A DNA stretch of 64,000 bases, from the NCBI RefSeq assembly GCF_030317105.1, contig NZ_JASZYG010000005.1:434001-498000 (forward strand). The letters run 5' to 3'. The notes below the pieces were generated by a model. That model saw only the letters and a program-made list of their open reading frames with translations. It did no database searches and was not told the origin of the DNA. Both the position numbers and the translations under genes were made by a program. This DNA is from Variovorax brevis (GTDB taxonomy: Bacteria; Pseudomonadota; Gammaproteobacteria; Burkholderiales; Burkholderiaceae_C). Below, one piece after another: positions 16,151 to 24,344 of the stretch (the first letter of the stretch is position 1; each line of letters starts with the position of its first letter).

Positions 16151-17272
16151 ATGTCGAACATGTACGCCGGTTTGCGTCGTGACATTGAAGACGAGACGGA
16201 CAGGACACGATGCGCAGACCGTCTGCTTGCCATGCGGTCGCGGCTGGCGCCCCTGAAGGCTCGCAAAACCGACAGCAACCTGCTCCTTGCGACCTGGAAC
16301 ATCCGGGATTTCGACTCCAACAAGTTCAAGTTCGGACCGCGATTGCCCGAGACGTTCTACTACCTCGCCGAGATCATCTCGTGCTTCGACCTCGTTGCAC
16401 TGCAGGAGGTCAATCGTGATCTGGCGCCGCTGGATCACGTGATGCGCATCCTTGGTCGCGAATGGGACTACATCGTCACCGACACGACGGAGGGCCCAGG
16501 CGGAAATCAGGAGCGAATGGCCTTCGTCTACAACAAGGAGAAGGTCTGGTTCCGGAAGATCGCTGGAGAAGTCGTTCTTCCCGACGGTCAGCTGATCGTC
16601 TCCCCCAAGAAAGTGAAGGTGGATGGTGAGTCCATCGACACCGAGGCAAAGCAGCAGTTCGCCCGCAGCCCGTTTCTCGTGGCTTTCCAATCGGGATGGT
16701 TTCGCTTCAGTCTTTGCACCGTCCACATCTACTACGGAAGCGAGTCGGGCGCCCAACTACAGCGGCGCATTGAAGAGATCAAGCGCCTGGTGAAGTTCTT
16801 TGCCGACCGCCAGGATGATGTGAACAAGCAAGAGCTGGATCGCCGTGGCGCCGTTGAGAACTATCTGCTTTTGGGCGACTTCAATGTCGTGAGCCCCGAG
16901 CATGAAACCATGAAAGCGCTCAAGAGCCAGGGGTTCGAAGTGCCGGGGGCGATCGACGGGGCCAAGGTCCGCAAGAAGGGCATGCACTTCTATGACCAGA
17001 TCGCGGTCAGAGTCAAAGATCAACGCTTCAATGTGACGGCGGGAGGCATTGTCGACATGTTCGAGGATGTGTTTCGTGTTGAAGACCTGGAGACGTACAA
17101 GAGTCGCATGCCGGACAGGGATCCTGAGCAAGGGAAGTTTGCGGCGAAGACGCCTGAGAGCCTCTACGCGAAATGGCGCACGTGGCAGATGTCTGACCAC
17201 AGCCCTTTGTGGATTGAAGTGGGTACGGATTTCGCGGACACTTACCTCAAGGAATTGGCCAAAAAGGGTTGA
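16151..17272 (+). CDS. Endonuclease/exonuclease/phosphatase (EEP) family protein
   Basis: A 373-residue protein of the EEP (DNase I-like) fold. Family signatures: ATWNIRDFD with metal-contact Asn50, LVALQEV with Glu86, CTVHIYYG, LLGDFNV (about 241-247, Asp/Asn pair) and the C-terminal SDHSPLWIEV (catalytic His near 351). The start at 16151 is chosen because GGAG lies 6 bases upstream and the residues encoded before it are not family-like. There is no signal peptide, so it is probably cytoplasmic. The family includes nucleases, phosphodiesterases and lipid phosphatases, and the substrate cannot be assigned. It is divergent from the gallate operon and convergent with dctM, with no clear functional link to either. 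Confidence 0.8.
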   Translation: MSNMYAGLRRDIEDETDRTRCADRLLAMRSRLAPLKARKTDSNLLLATWNIRDFDSNKFKFGPRLPETFYYLAEIISCFDLVALQEVNRDLAPLDHVMRILGREWDYIVTDTTEGPGGNQERMAFVYNKEKVWFRKIAGEVVLPDGQLIVSPKKVKVDGESIDTEAKQQFARSPFLVAFQSGWFRFSLCTVHIYYGSESGAQLQRRIEEIKRLVKFFADRQDDVNKQELDRRGAVENYLLLGDFNVVSPEHETMKALKSQGFEVPGAIDGAKVRKKGMHFYDQIAVRVKDQRFNVTAGGIVDMFEDVFRVEDLETYKSRMPDRDPEQGKFAAKTPESLYAKWRTWQMSDHSPLWIEVGTDFADTYLKELAKKG

Positions 17273-17523
17273 CGCCGTGGTGGAGTCCCTCCGGCGGGGC
17301 AGAAGCCAATGTGCCTCGCCCGCGCCGCTTCCACTTCTGGGACCGGACCCTGATTGCACTCGATGCGCAAGCCGGGGACACGCTGCCCCGGCTCGTGGGC
17401 CATGAACTCACAACGACTTCCTCGCCAGCGCGGCCGCGCACTTCGAAACGGCCGCATCACCGCGCGGTCCTGGCAGCGTGGGCCGCCCGGTCGTAGCGCC
17501 GACGTCGCCGCGCCCGCCCACCA

Positions 17524-19491
17524 TCACTTGTAAAGCAGCTGCGGCAACCACAACCCGATCTGCGGCCACATGTACAGCAGCACGATCGCCAGCACCTGGA
17601 TGCCCATGAAAGGCAGCATGCCCAGGAAGATCTGGTTCAGCGTCACATGCGGCGGGCTCACGCCCTTCAGGTAGAAGGCCGCCATTGCCACCGGCGGCGA
17701 GAGGAAGGCGGTCTGCAGGTTCAGCGCCACCAGCAATCCGAAGAACAGCGGATCCACGCCGAAGTTGTCCAGCAGCGGAATGAAGATCGGCATGAAGATC
17801 ACGATGATCTCGGTCCACTCCAGTGGCCAGCCCAGGATGAAGATGATGAACTGGCTCAGCACGAGGAACTGCACCTTCGTGAGGTTCATGCTCAGCACCC
17901 ACTCTTCCACCAGCGCCTGCCCGCCCAGCAGCGCAAAGGCGGCCGAGAAGATGGCCGAGCCGACGAAGAGCCAGCACACCATCGCCGAGGTCTTGGCGGT
18001 GAGGAACACCGATTCCTTCAACACGTCCAGCGTGAGCCGGCGGTAGGCCGCCGCGAGCAGAAAGCCGCCGAGCGCACCCATCGCTGCCGCTTCGGTCGGC
18101 GTCGCAAGCCCCAGCACAATCGAGCCGAGCACCGCCAGGATCAGCAGCATCAAAGGGAAAAAGGATGCGAGCAGCATCTTGAAGATCTCGAGCCGCGCGA
18201 AGCTCAGGAACAGGTAGAAGAGCGCGACCATCGCGCCGAACACGGCGAAGCAGACCCACCACCAGGTTGGCGCGTCGCGCGTGGTCGCGGCTTGCGATGA
18301 CGCTGTGCCGGATCCGGAAGCCGATGCAGCTGGCGCCTGCACCCTCGCTGCGCCGGGTGGCTCTTGCACCGCACCGGCACCAGGAGGCTCCTGCACGCCG
18401 CCCGAAGATGGCGGCTCGGCCAATGCGCCATCGCTCGGCGGTTCCTGCAAGCCGCCGCTGTCGGATGGTGGTTCTGCCAAGCCACCGGTTTGAGCAGCGC
18501 CTGAGCGCGCCGCACCGATCTCCTCGATCGCGTATTCCTCCTGCGCGCTCACCGTCGTTACCGCTTCGTAGCTCGTGATGGCCAGCAGGGCAAACAACGC
18601 GCCCGGCACCAGGACGATGCCCAGTTGCCGTAGCAGATGGCCCACCGGCACATCGGCATTGCGTTTGCCCTTGATCGCGCTCACCAGCCGCGTCAGCGCG
18701 TGCTCGCTCGAGTCGGTTGTCAGGCGCTGCGTCAGCGGCGGCAGCGTCACGACGCGGTCGGCCGCCGACAGTGGCGGCGCCCAGGCCGGCTTGAGCTTGG
18801 CAACGATGATCACGTACACCACATACAGCGACGCCAGCATCAGCCCGGGAAAGAACGCGCCCGCATACAGCTGCACCACCGACACGCCAGCCGTCGCGCC
18901 ATAGACGATCAACAACACGGACGGCGGAATCAGGATGCCCAGGCAACCGCCCGCCGTGATGGCGCCCGCCGCCAGCGGAATGCTGTAGCCCGCGCGCAGC
19001 ATTGCGGGCAACGCCAGCAGGCCCATCAGCGTGACGACGGCGCCAACGATGCCCGTGGCCGTCGCGAAGATCGTGCAGGTGACCAGCGTGGCCACGGCGA
19101 GCGCGCCGGGCAACCGTGCCATCGCCAGGTGCAGGCTCTTGAAAAGCGTCTCGATGAGGTTGGCCCGTTCGACCAGGTAGCCCATGAAGACGAAGAGCGG
19201 AATGGCGATGAGCACGTCGTTCGACATCGTCTTGTAGGCGGCCTGCACCATCAGGTCCAGCGTGTGCGTGGTGTTCCGCTCATACGCGAACCAGGTGAAG
19301 ATCATCCCCATGCCCATCAGCGTGAAGGCGGTGGGAAAGCCCAGCATGATCGCCACCACAACGAGCGAGAGCATCAGCAAGCCCAAGTGCCCGTTGGTGA
19401 TGGTCTCCGCGCGCAGCAGCATGGACCCTGCCGCCAGCACCAGAATGGCCATGAAGCCAAGGCCGAACCACAGTTCCTTGCGGATGTTCAT
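17524..19491 (-). CDS. dctM: TRAP transporter large permease (DctM) with a Pro/Glu-rich repeat insert
   Basis: A 655-residue polytopic inner-membrane protein, the ion-coupled permease of a TRAP carboxylate transporter. The usual DctM is about 425-440 residues; this belongs to the longer group with a large central hydrophilic loop. Membrane segments fill residues 5-245 and 405-655, with family motifs IPLFVFMGYLVE, GILIPPSVLLIVYG, LGLATPTEAAAMGALGGF and FLSPPVAMAAFYLKGV. The loop (about 320-395) contains five copies of a 9-10 residue unit, roughly GGLxEPPSD, then an Ala/Ser/Thr tail. The start overlaps the dctQ stop by four bases (ATGA). It works with DctQ and the periplasmic DctP encoded upstream. 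The substrate is unknown; a carboxylated organic acid is likely. Confidence 0.88.
   Translation of the reverse strand: MNIRKELWFGLGFMAILVLAAGSMLLRAETITNGHLGLLMLSLVVVAIMLGFPTAFTLMGMGMIFTWFAYERNTTHTLDLMVQAAYKTMSNDVLIAIPLFVFMGYLVERANLIETLFKSLHLAMARLPGALAVATLVTCTIFATATGIVGAVVTLMGLLALPAMLRAGYSIPLAAGAITAGGCLGILIPPSVLLIVYGATAGVSVVQLYAGAFFPGLMLASLYVVYVIIVAKLKPAWAPPLSAADRVVTLPPLTQRLTTDSSEHALTRLVSAIKGKRNADVPVGHLLRQLGIVLVPGALFALLAITSYEAVTTVSAQEEYAIEEIGAARSGAAQTGGLAEPPSDSGGLQEPPSDGALAEPPSSGGVQEPPGAGAVQEPPGAARVQAPAASASGSGTASSQAATTRDAPTWWWVCFAVFGAMVALFYLFLSFARLEIFKMLLASFFPLMLLILAVLGSIVLGLATPTEAAAMGALGGFLLAAAYRRLTLDVLKESVFLTAKTSAMVCWLFVGSAIFSAAFALLGGQALVEEWVLSMNLTKVQFLVLSQFIIFILGWPLEWTEIIVIFMPIFIPLLDNFGVDPLFFGLLVALNLQTAFLSPPVAMAAFYLKGVSPPHVTLNQIFLGMLPFMGIQVLAIVLLYMWPQIGLWLPQLLYK
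18357..18490 (-). repeat. Degenerate 27-30 bp tandem repeat coding for EPP units
   Basis: Five imperfect in-frame copies of a 27-30 base unit within dctM, each encoding a variant of GG(L/V)(A/Q)EPP(S/G)(D/S/A). The copies differ at synonymous and amino acid positions, so the array is old or diversified. It lies in the hydrophilic loop, where length changes would be tolerated. Confidence 0.75.
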
Positions 19492-20108
19492 TTCGTGGCC
19501 TCCTTGGCGACGACCACGGCGTCCAGTGCGCGGATGTCCTCATCGTGCACGTTGACCATCTCCTTGAGCTTCTCGACGTCGACCTCTTCCACGTCCTGTT
19601 CGCGCGAGGGCCAGTACCCCGTCTGGATGCATTGCACGCAGCGCACGATCTCCACCAGCCCTTGCAGCAGCAGCGTGACGCCCGCCAGCGGAATGATGAA
19701 CTTGAAGGGGTAGAGCGGCAGCGGCTCGGCCGAAAAGGTCTGCTCGCGGATGGCGAGCGACTCGCCCGCGTAGATCCAGCCCGCCCAGGTCAGCGCCACG
19801 ATGCCGGGCAGGAAGAACAATATGTACAGCGCCAGGTCGAAGATGGCCTGCGTGCGCGGCTGGAAGAAGCCGTAGAGCACGTCGCCGCGCACATGGCCGT
19901 TCTTGCTCAGCGTGTATGCGCCGGCCGTCATGAACAGCGTGCCGTACAGCATGATTTGCGCGTCCAGCACCCAGGCGTGCGGGTGGTTGAGCACGTAGCG
20001 GGAGAACACCTCCCAGCTGATCAGCAGGGTGAGCAGCACCGCGCACCAGGCAAAGGTCTTGCCGACCCAGGTCGAGAAACGGTCGACCGCCAACAGGATG
20101 GATTGCAT
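19488..20108 (-). CDS. dctQ: TRAP transporter small permease (DctQ)
   Basis: A 206-residue four-helix membrane subunit of the TRAP transporter. The N-terminal AVDRFSTWVGKTFAWCAVLL, the motif SWEVFSRYVLNHPHAWVLD and the downstream AGAYTLSKNGHVRGDVLY are the standard DctQ signatures. The C-terminal 40 residues are charged (EVDVEKLKEMVNVHDED) and probably cytoplasmic. The start ATG at 20108 is preceded only by a weak AGGAC site; the longer open frame upstream reads through a hairpin and is rejected. It is followed by dctM with an ATGA overlap, and separated from dctP by a stem-loop that probably lowers permease expression relative to the binding protein. Confidence 0.88.
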   Translation of the reverse strand: MQSILLAVDRFSTWVGKTFAWCAVLLTLLISWEVFSRYVLNHPHAWVLDAQIMLYGTLFMTAGAYTLSKNGHVRGDVLYGFFQPRTQAIFDLALYILFFLPGIVALTWAGWIYAGESLAIREQTFSAEPLPLYPFKFIIPLAGVTLLLQGLVEIVRCVQCIQTGYWPSREQDVEEVDVEKLKEMVNVHDEDIRALDAVVVAKEATK

Positions 20109-20140
20109 GAGGAAGTCCTGGCCGCGAGCGGCCTGTGACA

Positions 20141-20169
20141 AAGAAGAAGGGGCACCGGCGGTGCCCCTT
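20141..20169 (-). terminator. Intercistronic hairpin between dctP and dctQ
   Basis: Perfect 10-bp stem AAGGGGCACC / GGTGCCCCTT (20147-20156 and 20160-20169) with a 3-base loop. On the minus strand it is followed by TTCTTCTTTG, a T-rich tail. It lies 17 bases after the dctP stop and fits a partial terminator that raises binding protein over permease. Confidence 0.75.
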
Positions 20170-20185
20170 GCCGTCGACGCAGGTG

Positions 20186-21301
20186 TCAGGTCTTCTTCGC
20201 CTGGCTTCCGAAGTAGTGGTTGTAGGCCATCTTGAAATCGACCGTGTAGTCGTTCTGCCACTGCAGCGCGCGCTGCGCGAAGGCCTTCTGCGACTCGAGC
20301 ACCTTCTTGAACATCGGGTTCTCTTCCGACTTCTTGGCGATGGTCTTGTCCCACGATGCCAATTGCGCGCGCAGGATGGCGTCGGGCGTCTTGTAGAACT
20401 TGATGCCGGCCTTCTTCAATTCGACGTAGTCGGCCGAGTTGCGCTCCACCGCCTTCCAGCTCATGTCGGCGCTGGCCGCCTGCACCGCGTAGTCGATGAT
20501 GGACTTGAGCTCCGGCGGCAGCGCGTTGAGCTTGCCCTTGTTGAACAGGATCTCGAACTGCTCGCCCGACTGGTGGAAGCTTTGCAGCATGCAATTCTTG
20601 GCCACGTCCGGAAAGCCCAGCACGCGATCGCTCGATGCGTTGTTGAACTCGGCCGCATCGATCAGGCCGCGGTCAAGTGCCGGCACGATCTCGCCGCCGG
20701 GCAGGGGGTTCACGGCCGCGCCCATGTCGGTGAACACGTCCACCGCCAGGCCCACGGTGCGGAACTTCAGGCCCTTGATTTCCTCGGCCTTGGCGACCGG
20801 CTTCTTGAACCAGCCCAGCGGCTGCACGGGCATCGGGCCGTAGAGGTACGACACCACGTCCATGTTCAGGCTCTTGTAGATCTCTTCGAGCAGCACCTTG
20901 CCGCCGCCGTAGTTGTGCCAGGCGAGCACGGTGTTGGCGTCCATGCCGAAACCCGGACCCGAGCCCCACAGCGCCAGCGCCGAGTTCTTGCCATACCAGT
21001 ACGCGACCACACCATGGCCGCCGTCGAGCGTGCCCTTGGCCACGGCATCCAATAGTTGAAAGGCCGGCACCACCGACCCGGAAGGCAGCACTTCGATCTT
21101 CAGGCGGTTGCCCGCCATGTCGTTCACCTTCTTGGCGAAGTCCTGGGCGTACTCATGGAAGATGTCTTTCGCAGGCCACGTACTCTGGAAGCGGAGCGAC
21201 GTTGTCTGCGCCATGCTGACCATTGGCGCGGACATGGCGCCGGCCGCCACGGCTGCGCCCTTGAGGAGGTTGCGCCGGCGGGTCGGTTTGTTCACTGTCA
21301 T
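20186..21301 (-). CDS. dctP: TRAP transporter substrate-binding protein (DctP)
   Basis: A 371-residue periplasmic binding protein of the TRAP family, of the mannitol/chloroaromatic type. The N-terminus TRRRNLLKGAAVAAGAMSAP carries a twin-arginine-like motif and hydrophobic stretch, suggesting Tat export of a folded protein. Family blocks include LRFQSTWPAKDIFHEYAQDF, LKIEVLPSGSVVPAFQLLDAV, KGLKFRTVGLAVDVFTDMG and GLIDAAEFNNASSD; the Arg in FRT usually binds the substrate carboxylate. It is the first gene of dctP-dctQ-dctM. The start is preceded by GGAGACACGCA. A terminator of the preceding SDR gene lies upstream, so the operon has its own promoter in 21302-21395. Confidence 0.9.
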   Translation of the reverse strand: MTVNKPTRRRNLLKGAAVAAGAMSAPMVSMAQTTSLRFQSTWPAKDIFHEYAQDFAKKVNDMAGNRLKIEVLPSGSVVPAFQLLDAVAKGTLDGGHGVVAYWYGKNSALALWGSGPGFGMDANTVLAWHNYGGGKVLLEEIYKSLNMDVVSYLYGPMPVQPLGWFKKPVAKAEEIKGLKFRTVGLAVDVFTDMGAAVNPLPGGEIVPALDRGLIDAAEFNNASSDRVLGFPDVAKNCMLQSFHQSGEQFEILFNKGKLNALPPELKSIIDYAVQAASADMSWKAVERNSADYVELKKAGIKFYKTPDAILRAQLASWDKTIAKKSEENPMFKKVLESQKAFAQRALQWQNDYTVDFKMAYNHYFGSQAKKT

Positions 21302-21324
21302 TGCGTGTCTCCATCCTTGTGAGC

Positions 21325-21339
21325 CTGGAAAATTTCCAG
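21325..21339. promoter_or_regulatory. Palindrome upstream of dctP
   Basis: CTGGAAA-A-TTTCCAG is a perfect 7+1+7 palindrome 24-38 bases upstream of the dctP start, close to the expected transcript start. It could be an operator for the TRAP operon; no regulator gene lies next to it. Confidence 0.45.
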
Positions 21340-21395
21340 TACTGCATCTTTGTTAGGTGACGATTAGTGACAAAGAGGGTTTTCACGAACCAGTG

Positions 21396-21432
21396 AAAAA
21401 TGGCGTGGCGTCCGAGAGGGCGCCACGCCATT
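21396..21432 (-). terminator. Rho-independent terminator after the SDR gene
   Basis: A 12-bp perfect stem AATGGCGTGGCG / CGCCACGCCATT (21399-21410, 21421-21432) with a 10-base loop. On the minus strand it ends in TTTTT. It lies 57 bases after the stop of the SDR gene and separates it from the dctP promoter. Confidence 0.8.
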
Positions 21433-21488
21433 AACCCTTGCGCAGACAAGGGATCGCAGTGCGCGCCGCGACCCGGATCGCAGGCGAT

Positions 21489-22247
21489 TCAGGGCGAGAT
21501 CGAATACCCGCCATCCACCGGAATGGCCGTTCCGGTGATGTAGTCCGAGCCCGCGCTGGCGAGGAACACCGCCACGCCGGCCAAGTCCCCGGGTTGTCCC
21601 CAGCGCGCCGCCGAGGTGCGCGAGAGCACGCGCTCATTCAGGCCCGGCACCTGCACGCGCGCGGCGTCTGTCAGGTCGGTCTTGATCCAGCCGGGCAGCA
21701 CCGCGTTGACTTGGATGCCATCCGCCGCCCACGAATGGGCCATGGCCTTCGTGAGCTGCACCACGCCGCCCTTGGCGGCGCCGTAGGCCGGCGCAAAGGA
21801 GGCCCCGAAGATCGACATCATCGAGCCGATGTTGATGATCTTCCCGCCGCCGGAGCGCTTCATCAGCACATGGGCGGCGCGGCTGCACAGGAAGGCGCTG
21901 GTGAGGTTGGTGTCCATCACCTTGTTCCACTCCTCCAGCGACAACTGGTCCACGGGCTTGCGCACCGTGCCGCCCGCGTTGTTCACCAGGATGTCGAGCC
22001 GCCCGCAGCGTTCGGCCAGTTCATCGAACAGCGCCTTGACCGAAGCTTCGTTCGTGACGTCCGCCGACAACGCAAAGCTGTCGCTGCCCAGGGCCTTGAG
22101 CGCTTCGACCGCCGCCGCCGACTTCTCCGCATTGCGCCCCGCCACCACGACCCGCGCCCCCGCCTGCGCCAGCCCCTTCGCCATGCCCAACCCGATCCCG
22201 CCATTGCCCCCGGTGACGAGCGCGACCTTTCCGTTCAGATCAAACAT
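21489..22247 (-). CDS. SDR family oxidoreductase (gluconate 5-dehydrogenase / KduD-like)
   Basis: A 252-residue classical short-chain dehydrogenase. Cofactor motif TGGNGGIGLGMA (about 12-23), NNAGG, catalytic Ser in INIGSMMS and YGAAKGG (Tyr-x3-Lys), and the C-terminal YITGTAIPVDGGYS are complete, so it should be active. The ATG at 22247 begins the conserved MFDLNGKVALVTGG; the longer frame upstream overlaps the VWA gene and is rejected. Similarity in spacing and the N-terminal FDLNGKVA points to gluconate 5-dehydrogenase or 2-dehydro-3-deoxygluconate 5-dehydrogenase relatives, but SDR substrates are hard to assign. It lies 67 bases downstream of the VWA gene and ends in a terminator before the TRAP operon, so it may be monocistronic. 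Confidence 0.85.
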   Translation of the reverse strand: MFDLNGKVALVTGGNGGIGLGMAKGLAQAGARVVVAGRNAEKSAAAVEALKALGSDSFALSADVTNEASVKALFDELAERCGRLDILVNNAGGTVRKPVDQLSLEEWNKVMDTNLTSAFLCSRAAHVLMKRSGGGKIINIGSMMSIFGASFAPAYGAAKGGVVQLTKAMAHSWAADGIQVNAVLPGWIKTDLTDAARVQVPGLNERVLSRTSAARWGQPGDLAGVAVFLASAGSDYITGTAIPVDGGYSISP

Positions 22248-22314
22248 CCGATGTCTCCATGTTGATGAAAATGCGCTCGCGGCCACGCGACAAACGCGCG
22301 GCCTCCTGGCGCAA

Positions 22315-23355
22315 TCAGAGGATTCGGTTGAACCAGAGCAGCGACAGCCCGGCTGACAGCAACGCCAGCACGGCAGCCGCCATCGCAAAGAGCGCCGAAA
22401 TCTCGGTTTCCTTCTTTTCCACCGTGAGGCGCGAGCTCAGCGTGTCGTACACCTTCTTCAGGTCGTCCGCCGTGCCCGCGTAGAAGTACTCGGCCTGCGT
22501 CTTGTTGGCGATGGCCTTGAGCGTGTCTTCGTCCAGCCGCACGCGCATGGACCAGCCCTCGAAGCCGATGGTCTCGCCGTCGACCGTGCCCACGCCCACC
22601 GTGTACACCCGAACGCCGTGGTCGGCGGCCACCTTGGCGGCGTCGAGCGGATCGACACCGGTCGTGCGTTGTCCGTCCGTCAGCATGATGATGGCCGCAG
22701 AGGTGTAGGAGCCCGGCGTCACCGGCACGAATTCCTTCGGCGGGTTCTTGCCCGCCTGGTCCAGCGCGACGCCCTTTTGCTTCATCTTGGGGCCGAAGTC
22801 GTCGATGTCGATGCCGGCATCGGGAAACAGCGTGGCCAGGGCCACGACCAAGCCATTGCCCGTGGCCGTGCCGCGCTGCAACTGGAAGGCATCGATGGCG
22901 GCCACGAGGTCGTCGCGGTTCACCGTCGGGAGTTGCGCCACCTGCGCGCTGCCGGCAAAGGCCACGATGCCCACCTTCACGGTGCGGGGCAAGTCCTTGA
23001 TGAAGCTCTTGGCAGCCGTTTGCGCGGCGGCCAGGCGGTTGGGCAGCACGTCGGCGGCGCGCATGCTGCCCGAGACGTCCATCACCAAAATGATCGTTTG
23101 CTGGTTGGAGGGCAGCAGCACCACCGCCATCGGCCTTGCCGCGGCCACCAGCATGCCCACCATGGCCAGCAGGAAGAGGAAAGGCGGAATGTGCCGGCGC
23201 ATGGTCTGCCCGGCGCCCATCGCTTCGCGCACGATCGACAGGCTGGCGTAGCGAATCGCCAGCTTCTTCTTGCGTCGCAACAGCCAGACGTAGAGCAGCA
23301 AGAGCAGCGGAACGGCCAGCAACAGCCAGAGAAATTGAGGCCAGAGAAAAGTCAT
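22315..23355 (-). CDS. VWA-domain membrane protein (BatA-like)
   Basis: A 346-residue protein with two N-terminal membrane helices (about 4-26 and 57-75), a von Willebrand A domain and a C-terminal helix (about 320-340), the topology of BatA-type proteins. The MIDAS metal site is intact: DVSGSM (Asp93, Ser95, Ser97) and LTDGQRT near residue 226. It is the last gene of a unit with a MoxR ATPase and a DUF58 protein and overlaps the DUF58 stop by four bases. Such MoxR-VWA pairs act as chaperone-like systems in complex assembly or stress tolerance. Unlike many Bacteroidetes operons there is no BatB or DUF4381 gene here. Confidence 0.88.
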   Translation of the reverse strand: MTFLWPQFLWLLLAVPLLLLLYVWLLRRKKKLAIRYASLSIVREAMGAGQTMRRHIPPFLFLLAMVGMLVAAARPMAVVLLPSNQQTIILVMDVSGSMRAADVLPNRLAAAQTAAKSFIKDLPRTVKVGIVAFAGSAQVAQLPTVNRDDLVAAIDAFQLQRGTATGNGLVVALATLFPDAGIDIDDFGPKMKQKGVALDQAGKNPPKEFVPVTPGSYTSAAIIMLTDGQRTTGVDPLDAAKVAADHGVRVYTVGVGTVDGETIGFEGWSMRVRLDEDTLKAIANKTQAEYFYAGTADDLKKVYDTLSSRLTVEKKETEISALFAMAAAVLALLSAGLSLLWFNRIL

Positions 23356-24344
23356 GATCCCACCGCCCTCGCGTTTGCCAAACCGTTGCGCACGCGGCGC
23401 TTTCGCAGATCCGCGAAGCGAACGATCGCCTCGACCAGATCATCCTGCGTTGACAATTCCAGCGCGTCCACGCCTGCCCGCGCCAACGACTCGCGCAGCA
23501 CGCCCTCGCGCTCGCCGGCCATGCGCGTGAAGCGCTTGCGAAAACCGCTGTCGTGCGTGTCGACCCACAACTGTTCGCCCGTTTCCGCATCGGTGAGCGG
23601 CACGAGGCCCAAGTCGGGCAGGCTGAGTTCCAGCGGGTCGAACAGGCGCACCGCTATCACCTCGTGGCGTTGCGCCAGCTGGCCCAGCGGCTTTTCCCAA
23701 CCGGGCTCGCTCAGGAAGTCGGACACCACGAACACGGTGGAACGCCGGCGGATCAGGGTGCCTGCGGCGGCCAGCAGGTCCGACAGGCGCGTCGTGCCTT
23801 CGGCCTTCTTGCCCTTGGCTTCTTCCGCGCGGCGCTCCATGGCATGCAGCAGGTGCAGCACATGGCGGCGGCCCGTGCGCGGCGGAATCACCGCTTCGAG
23901 CTTGCTGCCGTACACCAGCGCGCCCACGCGGTTGCCGTGGCGCGTCAGCAGGCGCGCGACCACGCCGACAAAGCCGGCGGAGATCTCTCGCTTGGCGCGT
24001 GTGCCGGATCCGAAGTCGACCGATCGACTCAGGTCGAGCACGAACCAGGCGCCCATCTCGCGGTCTTCGGTGAACACCCGCACGTGCGGCACCTGCAGGC
24101 GCGCCGTCACGTTCCAGTCGATGTGGCGCACGTCGTCGTGGTGCTGGTATTCGCGCAGGTCGGCCAGGTCGAGGCCGGAGCCGCGCATCAGGGTGCGGTA
24201 GTCGCCTTGCAGCAGGCCGTCGAGGCGGCGGATGACGGTCCACTCGAGCCTTCGAAGCGCGCGCTCCGCCCCGGCGCTCGCGGCATCTGCGGCCACCAGC
24301 GCGTCGTTAGCGGCGCTGTCGCGCCTACGCCACCAGCTTTTCAT
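23352..24344 (-). CDS. DUF58 domain-containing protein
   Basis: A 330-residue protein with the DUF58 signature: RGSGLDLADLREYQHHDDVRHIDWNVTARLQVPHVRVFTEDREMGAWFVLDLSRSVDFG covers the core block (about residues 55-115 in the chain). It then shows a degenerate VWA-like fold with an LDLSRS MIDAS-like site. It is the middle partner of the MoxR-DUF58-VWA unit: its start overlaps the moxR end by 20 bases and its stop overlaps the VWA start (ATGA). Proteins of this family are cytoplasmic or membrane-associated partners of MoxR ATPases, and the biochemical role is not established. Confidence 0.87.
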   Translation of the reverse strand: MKSWWRRRDSAANDALVAADAASAGAERALRRLEWTVIRRLDGLLQGDYRTLMRGSGLDLADLREYQHHDDVRHIDWNVTARLQVPHVRVFTEDREMGAWFVLDLSRSVDFGSGTRAKREISAGFVGVVARLLTRHGNRVGALVYGSKLEAVIPPRTGRRHVLHLLHAMERRAEEAKGKKAEGTTRLSDLLAAAGTLIRRRSTVFVVSDFLSEPGWEKPLGQLAQRHEVIAVRLFDPLELSLPDLGLVPLTDAETGEQLWVDTHDSGFRKRFTRMAGEREGVLRESLARAGVDALELSTQDDLVEAIVRFADLRKRRVRNGLANARAVGS

